Assembly (NCBI GenBank): GCA_903881535.1
Contig: CAIRTT010000610.1
Coordinates: 1-16,724, forward strand
Direction of reading: 5' to 3'
DNA: 16,724 bases
Origin: an uncultured Armatimonadota bacterium
Lineage (GTDB): Bacteria; Armatimonadota; Armatimonadia; Armatimonadales; Armatimonadaceae
The position numbers were made by a program, and so were the translations under genes. The notes beneath the pieces were generated by a model that made no database searches, had not been told where the DNA came from, and saw only the letters and a program-made list of their open reading frames with translations. Positions 6,648 through 15,093 of this stretch are shown piece after piece. Numbering within the stretch: the first letter of the stretch is position 1; the number at the start of each line of letters is the position of its first letter.

Positions 6648-7907
6648 ATGATGATGTCCTTGTTGACTGTCGCACTCGTAACGGCTACCCTAGCCGCCCC
6701 ACGGTTCACATCCCTTGCACCAACAGACTCGCCGCAATTTAGAGGTGCGGATCGAACTGGCATCTCCAAAGAAACCGGTCTCCTGAAATCCTGGCCAACC
6801 ACCGGACCAAAGCTCCTCTGGTCAGCCAAGGGTTGCGGGGATGCACACGCAACGCCAAGTATTGTCGGAAATCGCATTTACGGTCTAGGCCTCCGCGGTG
6901 ACGATGAAGTCATCTGGGCCAAGGATGTCAAGACTGGCAAGGATATTTGGGCGACTCCGATTGCAAAGGGGATCAAGCTCGATGCCGCTCAGGGTGGCTA
7001 TGGCTCCCGCTCTACTCCAACCGTGGAAGGCAACCGGATGTATTCCATCGGCGTTGCCGGGGATGTCATCTGCCAGGACACTGCCACAGGTGCCATCGTT
7101 TGGCGCCGCAATATGGTCAAGGAATTTGGCGGACGCGTCCCGACATGGGGCTACTCCGAGTCTGCGTTGATTGATGGCAACAATGTCATCGTCACACCAG
7201 GCGGAGCCAAGTCAATCGTTGCCCTAAACAAGAAGTCAGGCGAGCAGGTCTGGGTCTCCAACGTGCCGGGCCGTAATGATGCATCCTATTCATCGGCAAT
7301 CATCGCGGATGTGACCGGGTCACGACAAATCGTTCAGTTTCTGGCTGGTGCAGTGGTTGGTGTTGAAGCGGCTACCGGGAAGTTCCTCTGGAACTACGAT
7401 GCCCCTGCTTGCAAACAGGGAATCAACTGCTCCGCGCCCATTTATAGAGATGGCTACGTCTTCGCTGCATCCGCTTATCAAAATGGCGGTGGTCTCGCAA
7501 AGCTGACCAAGACAGCCACAGGCACGACCGCCGAACAGGTTTATTTCACCAAGGAAATGCAGAATCACCACGGTGGGATGGTCCTCGTTGGCGATTACAT
7601 CTATGGCTTTGACAACTCCAACCTCACATGCATGGAATTCAAGACCGGCAAGGTTGTTTGGACAGACCGCAGCGTTGGCAAGGGTTCGGTGACATTCGCG
7701 GATGGCATGCTCATCTGCCGCTCGGAACGTGGACCCGTTGCACTCGTTGAGGCAACACCCGCCAAGTACACAGAACTTGGACGATTTGAGCAGCCCGAGC
7801 GCAGCACCGCTCCAAGCTGGCCGTATCCAGTCGTTTCAAATGGCAAGCTGTACATCCGCGACATGGATGTCCTGCTTTGCTACGATGTAAAGGCAGGTGG
7901 AAAATGA
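6648..7907 (+). CDS. PQQ-like (BamB-like) beta-propeller protein 1, exported
   Basis: A 419-residue beta-propeller of the PQQ-like/BamB type. The N-terminus MMMSLLTVALVTATLAA is a short hydrophobic signal, lacking strong positive charge, with cleavage perhaps near LAA|PR. After it comes the family opening SPQFRGADRTGIS (28-40). Blade motifs of the A-x-x-T-G-x-x-x-W type are DVKTGKDIW (93), DTATGAIVW (144), NKKSGEQVW (194), EAATGKFLW (240) and EFKTGKVVW (330), with a last partial copy closing the ring. There is no vicinal cysteine pair and it is much shorter than classical quinoprotein dehydrogenases, so bound PQQ is doubtful; such propellers usually bind proteins or ligands. Three ATGs stand in a row; the first (6648) fits GGGAG at 6637-6641. 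It overlaps the next propeller gene by ATGA. The exact role is unknown. Confidence 0.87.
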   Translation: MMMSLLTVALVTATLAAPRFTSLAPTDSPQFRGADRTGISKETGLLKSWPTTGPKLLWSAKGCGDAHATPSIVGNRIYGLGLRGDDEVIWAKDVKTGKDIWATPIAKGIKLDAAQGGYGSRSTPTVEGNRMYSIGVAGDVICQDTATGAIVWRRNMVKEFGGRVPTWGYSESALIDGNNVIVTPGGAKSIVALNKKSGEQVWVSNVPGRNDASYSSAIIADVTGSRQIVQFLAGAVVGVEAATGKFLWNYDAPACKQGINCSAPIYRDGYVFAASAYQNGGGLAKLTKTATGTTAEQVYFTKEMQNHHGGMVLVGDYIYGFDNSNLTCMEFKTGKVVWTDRSVGKGSVTFADGMLICRSERGPVALVEATPAKYTELGRFEQPERSTAPSWPYPVVSNGKLYIRDMDVLLCYDVKAGGK

Positions 7908-9052
7908 TAGGTCCAGGATCTTCATCCGAGAGTTGGCCCGTTTGGCGAGGGCCAAACGGCAATGGTACGAGTTCTGAAAAGGGCCTCCTGCGATCGTTTC
8001 CAAGCGGAAAACCAAAGCAGCTCTGGACGGCTCAGATCGGTGAGGGGTGGTCTACCATCGCAGTCGCCGATGGTCGCGCTTATCTCAGTGGAAATGTTGC
8101 GGGAACAGATACGATTGCTGCGCTCAATGCAAAGACAGGCAAGCTCATCTGGAAGTATTCCTATCCTTGCTCGCCTGGTGATTATGGCGGTCCACGAGCA
8201 ACCCCATGTGTTGTCGGCGGAGTCCTCTACGCAGTCAGCCGCGAGGGTGTCGTTTATGCACTGGCAGCCGACACAGGGAAACTTGTCTGGCAACGTGCGG
8301 TCGCAGCGGAAACACGCTGTCCTCTGCCAACCTGGGGATTCGCTGGCTCGACCCTCGTTGATGGCAACCGTGTCTATGTCAATATCGGTGTGACAGGTGC
8401 AGCCCTCGACCGTGCAAACGGAAAAATCGTCTGGGCAAGCGGCGGTGGCCCAACCGGCTATGCCACACCTGTGAAGACGACTATCGGCGGTCGAACCGTG
8501 TTAGCTATATTCTCCGGTAAGGAACTCGTCGGAGTAGACCCGCAGACGGGTCGCAAGCTCTGGGCCTTTCCGTGGCAAACATCCTACGATGTCAACGCGG
8601 CAGACCCGATCTTCATTGGTGATAGCGTCTTTATTGCATCCAACTATGGCAAGGGCGGCGCAATGGTCAGCCTAGCCGGTGGTACTCCAAAGCAGCTTTG
8701 GGAAACGCGCACGATGCGGAACCACTTCAACACATGTATTCTTAGCGGTGGTCACCTCTTCGGAAACGATGAGAACACATTACGCTGCCTGGATACACGC
8801 TCTGGTGCGGAGAAATGGGCACTTCGAGGCATCGGTAAGGGTGGATTGATCATGGCTGATGGCCTCCTCATCGTTCTAAGCGAGCGGGGTGAACTGATTC
8901 TCCTCGATGCAGATCCGCTCAAGCTTACCGAACGCTCACGAAGTTCGATTCTAAGTGGAACCTGCTGGAGCCATCCGACACTCGCAGGTGGATGTTTGTA
9001 TGCCCGTAGCCACGAAGGCACGGCGGTCTGTGTGGACCTGAAGCGGGCATAG
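7904..9052 (+). CDS. PQQ-like (BamB-like) beta-propeller protein 2, no signal peptide
   Basis: A 382-residue propeller closely parallel to the preceding gene product. It has the opening WPVWRGPNGNGTS (11-23), blade motifs NAKTGKLIW (75), AADTGKLVW (121), DRANGKIVW (169), DPQTGRKLW (212) and DTRSGAEKW (297), and shared stretches such as PTWGF and SERG. I chose the ATG at 7904, which overlaps the previous stop as ATGA behind AGGTGG. An in-frame ATG nine codons earlier would add MLRCKGRWK, read from inside the upstream gene. With either start there is no hydrophobic signal: the protein goes almost directly into the propeller. It is therefore predicted cytoplasmic, or exported in complex with a partner, unlike its signal-bearing neighbours. 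No vicinal cysteines are present. The role is unknown; a tandem duplication with the upstream gene is likely. Confidence 0.87.
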   Translation: MIGPGSSSESWPVWRGPNGNGTSSEKGLLRSFPSGKPKQLWTAQIGEGWSTIAVADGRAYLSGNVAGTDTIAALNAKTGKLIWKYSYPCSPGDYGGPRATPCVVGGVLYAVSREGVVYALAADTGKLVWQRAVAAETRCPLPTWGFAGSTLVDGNRVYVNIGVTGAALDRANGKIVWASGGGPTGYATPVKTTIGGRTVLAIFSGKELVGVDPQTGRKLWAFPWQTSYDVNAADPIFIGDSVFIASNYGKGGAMVSLAGGTPKQLWETRTMRNHFNTCILSGGHLFGNDENTLRCLDTRSGAEKWALRGIGKGGLIMADGLLIVLSERGELILLDADPLKLTERSRSSILSGTCWSHPTLAGGCLYARSHEGTAVCVDLKRA

Positions 9053-9067
9053 TTAGGAATCAAGGAT

Positions 9068-11335
9068 ATGCGAAATCTAACGGGAACCATGATGGCCGCG
9101 GCGCTGATGATGTCATCTGCGGCATTTGCGGATGTCGATGGTTGGTTGAACTGGCGTGGCCCGGAAGGCATTGGCGTCAGCCGTGAAAAGGGACTTCCAG
9201 ATATTCTGGCAATCGGAACGCCGGTTCACCGCTGGACCATCAAGATTGCTGGTGGCGGTACACCCGTCGTCGCAGGAAACAAGGTCTATGGCTTTGGCTA
9301 CCGCGGTACAGGACCAGATTTGCAGGAAGTTCTGTTTTGTGCAGATGCTGAAACAGGAAAAATTCTCTGGGAGCATGGTTTCAATGACTTCCTCTCAGAC
9401 ATCACCTATGACCGCTACACCATCGGTAGCCCAACCGTAGATGCAGAAACCGGGAATGTCTACGTAATGACATCCGCGGGTGAGTTTGTTGCCTACTCAA
9501 GCGAGGGCAAGCTCGTCTTCCGTATCCCGATGATGGAAGGGTTTGGTCGTCTTACATTCACCAATGGCCGTACGGGTGCAGCGACGATTGAAAAGGATCT
9601 GGTTATCATCCGCGGCGTCACCAGTAACTGGGGCGCGGATGGTCCTGCGATGGACCGTTTGTATGCCTTTGACAAAAAAACGGGGGCGGTTGTCTGGAGT
9701 GCAAGTCCAGGTAAGGCCCCGAAGGACAACACCTTTGGCCGTCCTATTTTTGGCTGGCTGAATGGCAAGCGGGTTCTTTACACAGGCTCTGGGGATGGCT
9801 CCCTCGTCTGCATAAATGCGCGTAATGGCCAAACGATTTGGCGCCTCCCTGTCAGCGCGGGTGGCATGAATGCCACCGTCGTATTGCACAATGGAAAAGT
9901 GATTGGCATCCACGGGGATGAAAACCTTGACTCGTCGGAAAAGGGCCGCATGCTTGCGGTCAAAATCGATGCAAAGGTCACTCCCGTCGAAGGCGAACCG
10001 CCACTGCTTGATAAAACAGCAGAAGTCTGGCGTAACAAGCTGACCGCTGTTTCATCCACACCAGTCCTCGTTGGTGACACACTCTACGAAACCACCGCGA
10101 CCGGTCAGCTGAACGCAGTCAATGCAAACACCGGGGCCATTGTCTGGACCCTGAAACTCGCACCTGATCAGCTCCACGCATCCCCGACATACGCCGATGG
10201 CAAGCTCTACATCCCATTCCAAAATGGCATGCTTTACGTCATCAAGCCGACGGCGACCAAGGGTATTATCCTCTCCAAAACCCAGCTTGCTGGTCGCGGA
10301 ATCGGTGCACCAGCCGTTTGGAATGGCCGTGTCTACGTATTTACAACAGGCGGATTGTACTGCTTTGGCAACCCAACCGTTCCAAAGAACCAGACTGCTG
10401 GCCTTCCGAAGGATGTCGTAAAGTACCCAGCGCCTGGTCCTGCAACAAGCCTCCAGGTAATCCCGAATGAGCTACTGCTCCGCACTGGAGATAAAGCCAA
10501 AGTACGGATTCGCAGTGTTGATGCAAATGGACTGCCGGTCAAGGAACTTCCCGTCACCGATGCCACATTTGCTTCGTTTGTCCCTCCGACGGCGAAAGTC
10601 AAGTCAACCCTCGATGGTGCATTTGACCAAAACGGTGTTTTTACGGCGGGAGCGCCAAGCGCAGGAGCATTCAAGGCGACGATTGGACCACTCAGTGGAA
10701 CGCTCCGTGGACGCAATGTGCAACCACTGCCGTTCAACATTGACTTTGAAAACTTCAATCCAACCGAGCCCGATATCTATGAACCAGGCCCTTTGTTTGC
10801 ATACCCACCCCTGCCATGGATTGGTGCGCGTGGAAAATTCGATGTCCGAGAACTCGACAATTCCAAGGTGTTTGCAAAGACCCTCGACAACATCTTCTTC
10901 CAGCGCGCAACCGTGTTCTTTGGTCATCCGGATGAAAAGGACTACACCATCACGGCTGAAGTCCGCGCGGATGGTTCCAAGCGCACAATGTCAACCGTTG
11001 GGCTGGTTTGCCAGCGCTACTACGTGATCCTAAATGGCAACGCGCAGGAGCTGGAAATCAACTCAAACCAAGAGCGCATCAAGGCAATCGTTCCCTTCAA
11101 GATGGAACCGGAGACTTGGTATGTGATGTCTGCACGCGTCGATGTCCAACCGGATGGCTCGGGAATAGTCCGTGCAAAGGTTTGGCCAAAGGGGCAACCG
11201 GAGCCAGCAAAGTGGACGATTGAGGTGAAGCACAAAAATGTTCACCGCCAAGGTTCACCGGGCATTTTTGGCTTCTCGCCACAAAGTCTCTATAAAGTCT
11301 ACGTAGACAATATTTCTGTAAAGTCGAACCGCTGA
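9068..11335 (+). CDS. PQQ-like beta-propeller protein 3 fused to Ig-like and LamG-like domains, exported
   Basis: A 755-residue exported three-part protein. The Sec signal is about residues 1-21 (MRNLTGTMMA..., cleavage at AFA|DV). The propeller, residues 24-435, opens with WLNWRGPEGIGVS and has blades DAETGKILW (93), DKKTGAVVW (202), NARNGQTIW (250) and NANTGAIVW (352). Residues about 460-550 look like a bacterial Ig-like domain (SLQVIPNELLLRTGDKAKV, then GAFKATIGPLSGTLRGR). Residues about 556-755 start at NIDFENFNP and include DYTITAEVRADG, WYVMSARVDV and YKVYVDNISVK; this is a beta-sandwich like LamG or DUF1080-type carbohydrate-binding folds. That end suggests binding to a polysaccharide or surface ligand. 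The start follows AGGA at 9055-9058, 15 bases after the previous stop. Same operon. The domain calls beyond the propeller are by pattern, and activity is unknown. Confidence 0.83.
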   Translation: MRNLTGTMMAAALMMSSAAFADVDGWLNWRGPEGIGVSREKGLPDILAIGTPVHRWTIKIAGGGTPVVAGNKVYGFGYRGTGPDLQEVLFCADAETGKILWEHGFNDFLSDITYDRYTIGSPTVDAETGNVYVMTSAGEFVAYSSEGKLVFRIPMMEGFGRLTFTNGRTGAATIEKDLVIIRGVTSNWGADGPAMDRLYAFDKKTGAVVWSASPGKAPKDNTFGRPIFGWLNGKRVLYTGSGDGSLVCINARNGQTIWRLPVSAGGMNATVVLHNGKVIGIHGDENLDSSEKGRMLAVKIDAKVTPVEGEPPLLDKTAEVWRNKLTAVSSTPVLVGDTLYETTATGQLNAVNANTGAIVWTLKLAPDQLHASPTYADGKLYIPFQNGMLYVIKPTATKGIILSKTQLAGRGIGAPAVWNGRVYVFTTGGLYCFGNPTVPKNQTAGLPKDVVKYPAPGPATSLQVIPNELLLRTGDKAKVRIRSVDANGLPVKELPVTDATFASFVPPTAKVKSTLDGAFDQNGVFTAGAPSAGAFKATIGPLSGTLRGRNVQPLPFNIDFENFNPTEPDIYEPGPLFAYPPLPWIGARGKFDVRELDNSKVFAKTLDNIFFQRATVFFGHPDEKDYTITAEVRADGSKRTMSTVGLVCQRYYVILNGNAQELEINSNQERIKAIVPFKMEPETWYVMSARVDVQPDGSGIVRAKVWPKGQPEPAKWTIEVKHKNVHRQGSPGIFGFSPQSLYKVYVDNISVKSNR

Positions 11336-11345
11336 GGATAACACG

Positions 11346-13037
11346 ATGCGAAAATCTTTATTAGCTCCTGCTATCACCATTGCCATATCGGCGATCGTTC
11401 CGTTAGTCGGTAATGCCGCAGATTGGCCATTCTGGGGAGGAACATCCTCCAGAAATATGGTCTCACCTGAGGTTGGTCTCCCGCAAACTTGGGATGCTGG
11501 ACGATATGTTCAGGGTTCTGAAGAGATTGACATGGCGACAACACGCAATGTTAAGTGGGTTGCTAAGCTGGGCTCACAAGCCTATGGCAATATGACCATT
11601 TCGAAGGGCAAAGTCCTGATCGGCACCAATAATGAAGTGCCTCGGGACCCACGCCTCACAGGTGACCGTGCTGTCTTGCTATGTCTGGAAGAGCAATCTG
11701 GCAAAATGCTGTGGCAGCTCGCTATTCCAAAGCTTGGCACTGGTAAGATCTCAGACTGGGAATTCCTTGGCCTATGTTCATCCCCTGCCATCGATGGCGA
11801 CAAGGTCTACGTGGTCACCAACCGCTGCGAAGTTTTGTGTCTTGATCTCAATGGGATGGCCAACGGAAACGATGGCCCATATCAAGATGAAGCCAAGTAT
11901 GTAACGCTTGGGACAAAGCAATCGATCACGGTTGGCCCACAGGATGCCGATATCCTCTGGCGATTTGATATGCGCCGCGAGCTCGGTGTATTCCCGCACA
12001 ACATCACCAACTGCGGTCCACTGATTGTTGGCGACAAGGTGATTGTCACGACATCCAATGGAGTTGACTGGACCCACACCAACATGCCAAATCCCAAGGC
12101 TCCTGCCTTGGCGATGCTTGACAAAAACACGGGTGTCCTGCTTGGGGAAGAAAACTCCGGGGTGTCCGGCCGAACCCTCCACTCTAACTGGTCCAGTGCG
12201 GCCGGTGGTCAGGTAAGCGGCAAGGACATCGTGATCTTCGGTGGCGGGGATGGCTTCTGCTACGGACTTGACACCAAAACCACGCTCAAGGGCAACTTTG
12301 AAGTCATGGATGAGCTGTGGAGGTTTGACTGTAATCCTGCGACGTATCGTAAGGATAAAACGGGCAAGCCGATCAAATACGCAACGTTTAATGGACCATC
12401 GGAAGTCATCGCAACTCCAGTCCTGTACAAGGAAAAGGTCTACGTCCCCATCGGACAAGACCCGGAACATGGCGAGGGTCTGGGCAGCCTTGTCTGTATT
12501 GATCCTTCCAAGCGTGGAAACTTCCAGAAGACAGGTCTTATTTGGCGCTATGACAAGATTCACCGCTCTTTGTCGACGCCAAGCATCGTCGGAAATCTGA
12601 TGTTTGTTGCAGACTTTAGTGGCTTTATCCACTGCGTCGATGTCGCAACGGGCAAGCCATATTGGGTATTCGATTCGAAGAGCCATATTTGGGCCAGCAC
12701 CTTGGTTGCAGATGGCAAGCTCTATGTCGGTACGGAGGATGGCGATGTCATCGTCCTTGCAGCGACCAAGCAGATGAAGGAGCTCGGACGCTTCGACATG
12801 CGTGCACCGGTCTATTCAACGACAGTCGCCGCCAACGGGACGTTGTACGTAGCCACGCCAACGCACCTGTACGCCATTGGTAAATCGAAGACTGCGCAGG
12901 CACCTGTCGATCATAAGTCGTCAGGAGCCAGAGCACAGCTCGCACGGATGGAAGTAAATGCTGCGAAAGCCCGTGCGGAACATCGAGAAGTCACAGCATG
13001 TCTTGTGGATGGCCGCAGCGCCATAAAGGAGGACTAA
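11346..13037 (+). CDS. PQQ-like beta-propeller protein 4 with helical C-terminal tail, exported
   Basis: A 563-residue exported propeller. The Sec signal is residues 1-24 (MRKSLLAPAI..., cleavage near GNA|AD). It opens with DWPFWGGTSSRNMVS, a variant of the WPxFRG start, then has long blades including EEQSGKMLW (115), DKNTGVLLG (259) and DVATGKPYW (432). Large inserts (about 95-110, 165-200 and 330-350) make it longer than the other propellers. The propeller seems to close at THLYAIG (about 506-512). A ~50-residue tail rich in Ala, Arg, Lys and Glu follows and looks helical. It has no vicinal cysteine pair. The gene begins 10 bases after the previous stop, and its 3' end contains the strong ribosome-binding site of the DUF3311 gene. 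Close relatives occur next to symporters in Planctomycetes-like genomes as far as I recall; the function is unknown. Confidence 0.85.
   Translation: MRKSLLAPAITIAISAIVPLVGNAADWPFWGGTSSRNMVSPEVGLPQTWDAGRYVQGSEEIDMATTRNVKWVAKLGSQAYGNMTISKGKVLIGTNNEVPRDPRLTGDRAVLLCLEEQSGKMLWQLAIPKLGTGKISDWEFLGLCSSPAIDGDKVYVVTNRCEVLCLDLNGMANGNDGPYQDEAKYVTLGTKQSITVGPQDADILWRFDMRRELGVFPHNITNCGPLIVGDKVIVTTSNGVDWTHTNMPNPKAPALAMLDKNTGVLLGEENSGVSGRTLHSNWSSAAGGQVSGKDIVIFGGGDGFCYGLDTKTTLKGNFEVMDELWRFDCNPATYRKDKTGKPIKYATFNGPSEVIATPVLYKEKVYVPIGQDPEHGEGLGSLVCIDPSKRGNFQKTGLIWRYDKIHRSLSTPSIVGNLMFVADFSGFIHCVDVATGKPYWVFDSKSHIWASTLVADGKLYVGTEDGDVIVLAATKQMKELGRFDMRAPVYSTTVAANGTLYVATPTHLYAIGKSKTAQAPVDHKSSGARAQLARMEVNAAKARAEHREVTACLVDGRSAIKED
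13026..13032 (+). promoter_or_regulatory. Strong ribosome-binding site inside the end of propeller gene 4
   Basis: AAGGAGG is a full Shine-Dalgarno core, 8 bases before the DUF3311 ATG at 13041 and lying inside the last codons of the propeller gene. It is the best ribosome-binding site seen in the window and predicts high translation of the DUF3311/symporter pair. Confidence 0.85.
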
Positions 13038-13040
13038 TCC

Positions 13041-13253
13041 ATGAAGATTGGTCTCGCATTGTTGGTTGCAGCGGTTCTCGTGCTGCATCACGATATCTGG
13101 AACTGGAAGGATGCCTCCCTTGTGTTTGGCTTCCTTCCTGTGGGTCTCGCATACCACGTGGGTTACTCACTCTTAGCAAGTGGCACGATGGCAATTCTTG
13201 TGAAATATGCCTGGCCAAAAAATCTTGATGATGACGATGAGGTGGCAGCATGA
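13041..13253 (+). CDS. DUF3311 family small membrane protein, symporter partner
   Basis: A 70-residue inner-membrane protein of the DUF3311 type, small two-helix proteins encoded immediately before sodium:solute symporters and thought to be accessory subunits (compare YhdT with PanF). Helix 1 is about residues 3-15 and helix 2 about 29-54. The family-like elements HHDIWNW (16-22), FGFLPVGLAYH (29-39) and VKYAWP (54-59) are visible, followed by a short acidic tail (DDDDE). The start 3 bases after the propeller stop is fixed by a perfect AAGGAGG. Its TGA overlaps the symporter ATG as ATGA, so the two are translationally coupled in the expected 1:1 manner. It is easy to overlook because of its size, but the family pattern and context are convincing. 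Biochemical role unproven. Confidence 0.85.
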   Translation: MKIGLALLVAAVLVLHHDIWNWKDASLVFGFLPVGLAYHVGYSLLASGTMAILVKYAWPKNLDDDDEVAA

Positions 13254-15073
13254 TTCCAGCATTAATCGTATTTGCGTACCTTGCTGTTGTCCTTTACATC
13301 GGAATTTTTGCATTCCGTAAAGGCTCCTCATCCAGTGGCGAAGACTTCTTTGTCGCCAGTCGAAAACTGGGGCCAATGGTCTTCCTCTTGTCCATTTTCG
13401 GCACCAATATGACGGCCGTCGCCATTCTGGGCTCGAGTGGATTTGCCTACCAGCGCGGAATCGGCGTCTACGCCCTGATGGCATCCTCATCCGGAATTGT
13501 CATCCCACTCACCCTCTGGCTTATCGGAACCCGCTTGTGGTCGCTCGGTAAGAAGCACGGTCACATCACGCAGGTACAGTTCCTCCGCGACCGCTGGGAA
13601 TCCGGTGGAATCGGCACATTTATCGCCATCGTCACGGCCTTGATGCTCGTCCCTTACATCATCATTGGTGTCATGGGTGGCGGCTCAACCCTCGAAACGA
13701 TCTCCGGTGGACAGGTTCCCTATGCCGTTGGTGGGGCTATCGTTGCAATAACCGTTGTCGCGTATGTATTCTTCGGTGGCATGCGTGGCACTGCCTTGGT
13801 CAACACCTTTCAAACAGTGTTGTTCCTTGCCTTTGGTGTAACGGCATTCACATTGATTGCAAAGAGCGTAGGCGGCTTCCCAGCGACGATGCAGGCAATC
13901 AGCGAAGGCCCGCAGAGCTTCCTCCTCACCCGTGAGCGGATGCCAGCGGAAGAGTTCTTCTCTTACATGTTCATCCCGCTCAGCGCCGTGATGTTCCCTC
14001 ACATCGCGATTATGTGTATGACCGCTGAAAAGGTCACACACTTTAAGCGCACAGTTGTCCTCTACCCGATCTGTATTCTGTTGATTTGGTTGCCATCGGT
14101 ATACCTCGGCGTCGTCGCAAGCAAAGTCATCCCTGGACTGTCTCCATCGGAAGCAAATGACGTCATCATCCGATTGCTCTCGCAAAACACCAGCCCAATC
14201 CTTGCTGGCGTCCTCGGCGCTGGCATCATGGCATGTGTGATGGCATCCGACTCGCAGATACTCGCACTGTCAACGGTGTTTACCGAAGACCTCTTCGCCT
14301 ATTACGGTGGACGTAAGAAGTTTGGCCCGAAAGCCGAAGTATGGGCTGGACGGACATTTATCGTCCTTATCGGTATCGTCAGCTACGTTATTGCTCTCGC
14401 ACTAAAAGAGAAAGCCAATATCTTCGAGCTCGCGATTCGCTTTGCCTTCTCGGGCTTTGCAGCGCTTGCACCGGTGATGCTCGCAGCACTTTTCTGGAAG
14501 AGATCGACCAAGTGGGGTGCCCTTGCGGCAACCATCTGGGTTGTCGGCTGTATCTTTGCAAACTGGCACTTGACCAATATCTCCGATGCAATCGCCCCTA
14601 AGCCTCCGAAGCGCCCCGCGGCATCCGCGATGCGTGGTGGGCCTGCAGCTGGCGGTGGTCCTGGTGTTCAACGTGGTCCGCAAGCTGGTGCACCAGGAGC
14701 GCCGGTTGCACAGCCAAGTGGAGCTCCGCAGGTTACGGGCGATGGCCCAACGCCTGCTCCATCCATGATTCCAGTTGCACAGGGTGGATCGCCTGAGGGG
14801 ATGCGTCCCGCAGGTCCTGGTGCCGGCCCGGGTGCGGGTGGTCCAGGTGCAGGTGGTCCTGGTGGACCAGGCGGAAAGAAGAAGCCACCGACAGCCGTAC
14901 GGATCTTCCCACAGCTGGGCGATCTGTTCCTCCGTGGTCCGGTCAACGTGACCATATACGGATTCCTTCCGGTCTTCCCAATGGTTGTTGGCTCGGCATT
15001 ACTGATGCTCCTCGTGTCGCTGATTACGCCTCCACCAAGCAAAGCCACGATTGATAAGTACTTTTCGAAGTAG
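13250..15073 (+). CDS. Sodium:solute symporter (SSS family) with Gly/Pro/Ala-rich insertion
   Basis: A 607-residue inner-membrane Na+-coupled transporter of the SSS family (relatives PutP, PanF, vSGLT), importing a small solute. Hydrophobic segments alternate from residue 3 to about 440. The early FFVASRKLGP (33-42) and GTNMTAVAILGSSG (51-64) are the usual unwound-helix-1 region. FFGGMRGTALVNTFQ (174-188) and MASDSQILALSTVFTEDLF (331-349) are family signatures, the latter holding the Ser/Thr residues expected at the Na+ site. Residues about 447-548 form a hydrophilic, nearly repeat-like stretch of Gly, Pro and Ala ending in GGKKK. One more membrane helix (about 570-592) follows. Without the insertion, the length is close to the usual ~500. 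The ATG overlaps the DUF3311 stop. The substrate cannot be read from sequence; the neighbouring adenylating enzyme suggests a carboxylate. Confidence 0.9.
   Translation: MIPALIVFAYLAVVLYIGIFAFRKGSSSSGEDFFVASRKLGPMVFLLSIFGTNMTAVAILGSSGFAYQRGIGVYALMASSSGIVIPLTLWLIGTRLWSLGKKHGHITQVQFLRDRWESGGIGTFIAIVTALMLVPYIIIGVMGGGSTLETISGGQVPYAVGGAIVAITVVAYVFFGGMRGTALVNTFQTVLFLAFGVTAFTLIAKSVGGFPATMQAISEGPQSFLLTRERMPAEEFFSYMFIPLSAVMFPHIAIMCMTAEKVTHFKRTVVLYPICILLIWLPSVYLGVVASKVIPGLSPSEANDVIIRLLSQNTSPILAGVLGAGIMACVMASDSQILALSTVFTEDLFAYYGGRKKFGPKAEVWAGRTFIVLIGIVSYVIALALKEKANIFELAIRFAFSGFAALAPVMLAALFWKRSTKWGALAATIWVVGCIFANWHLTNISDAIAPKPPKRPAASAMRGGPAAGGGPGVQRGPQAGAPGAPVAQPSGAPQVTGDGPTPAPSMIPVAQGGSPEGMRPAGPGAGPGAGGPGAGGPGGPGGKKKPPTAVRIFPQLGDLFLRGPVNVTIYGFLPVFPMVVGSALLMLLVSLITPPPSKATIDKYFSK
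14588..14893 (+). repeat. Low-complexity Gly/Pro/Ala-coding insertion in the symporter
   Basis: In-frame stretch coding about residues 447-548 of the symporter. The densest part, 14810-14872, repeats short GGT-CC(T/A)-GGT-GC(A/G) units that give Gly-Pro-Gly-Ala and Gly-Gly-Pro steps. It is GC-rich compared with the flanking coding sequence, and such repeats grow or shrink by slippage. The whole stretch lacks hydrophobic helices and is predicted disordered. Confidence 0.8.
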
Positions 15074-15093
15074 TTTCGAAAATCATTGACCAT

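Noticed and set aside
11778..12686. 302-residue open frame on the minus strand
   Set aside because: It lies wholly inside propeller gene 4, which has clear family motifs in its own frame. The antisense product has no recognisable motif, signal or ribosome-binding site, so it is a coding shadow.
13685..14185. 166-residue minus-strand open frame inside the symporter gene
   Set aside because: It is antisense to conserved membrane-helix codons, and the composition is a mirror of hydrophobic codons.
14810..14872. Short Gly-Pro repeat read as a collagen-like domain
   Set aside because: The stretch is too short and lacks a strict Gly-X-Y register over many units; it reads as low complexity inside the symporter.
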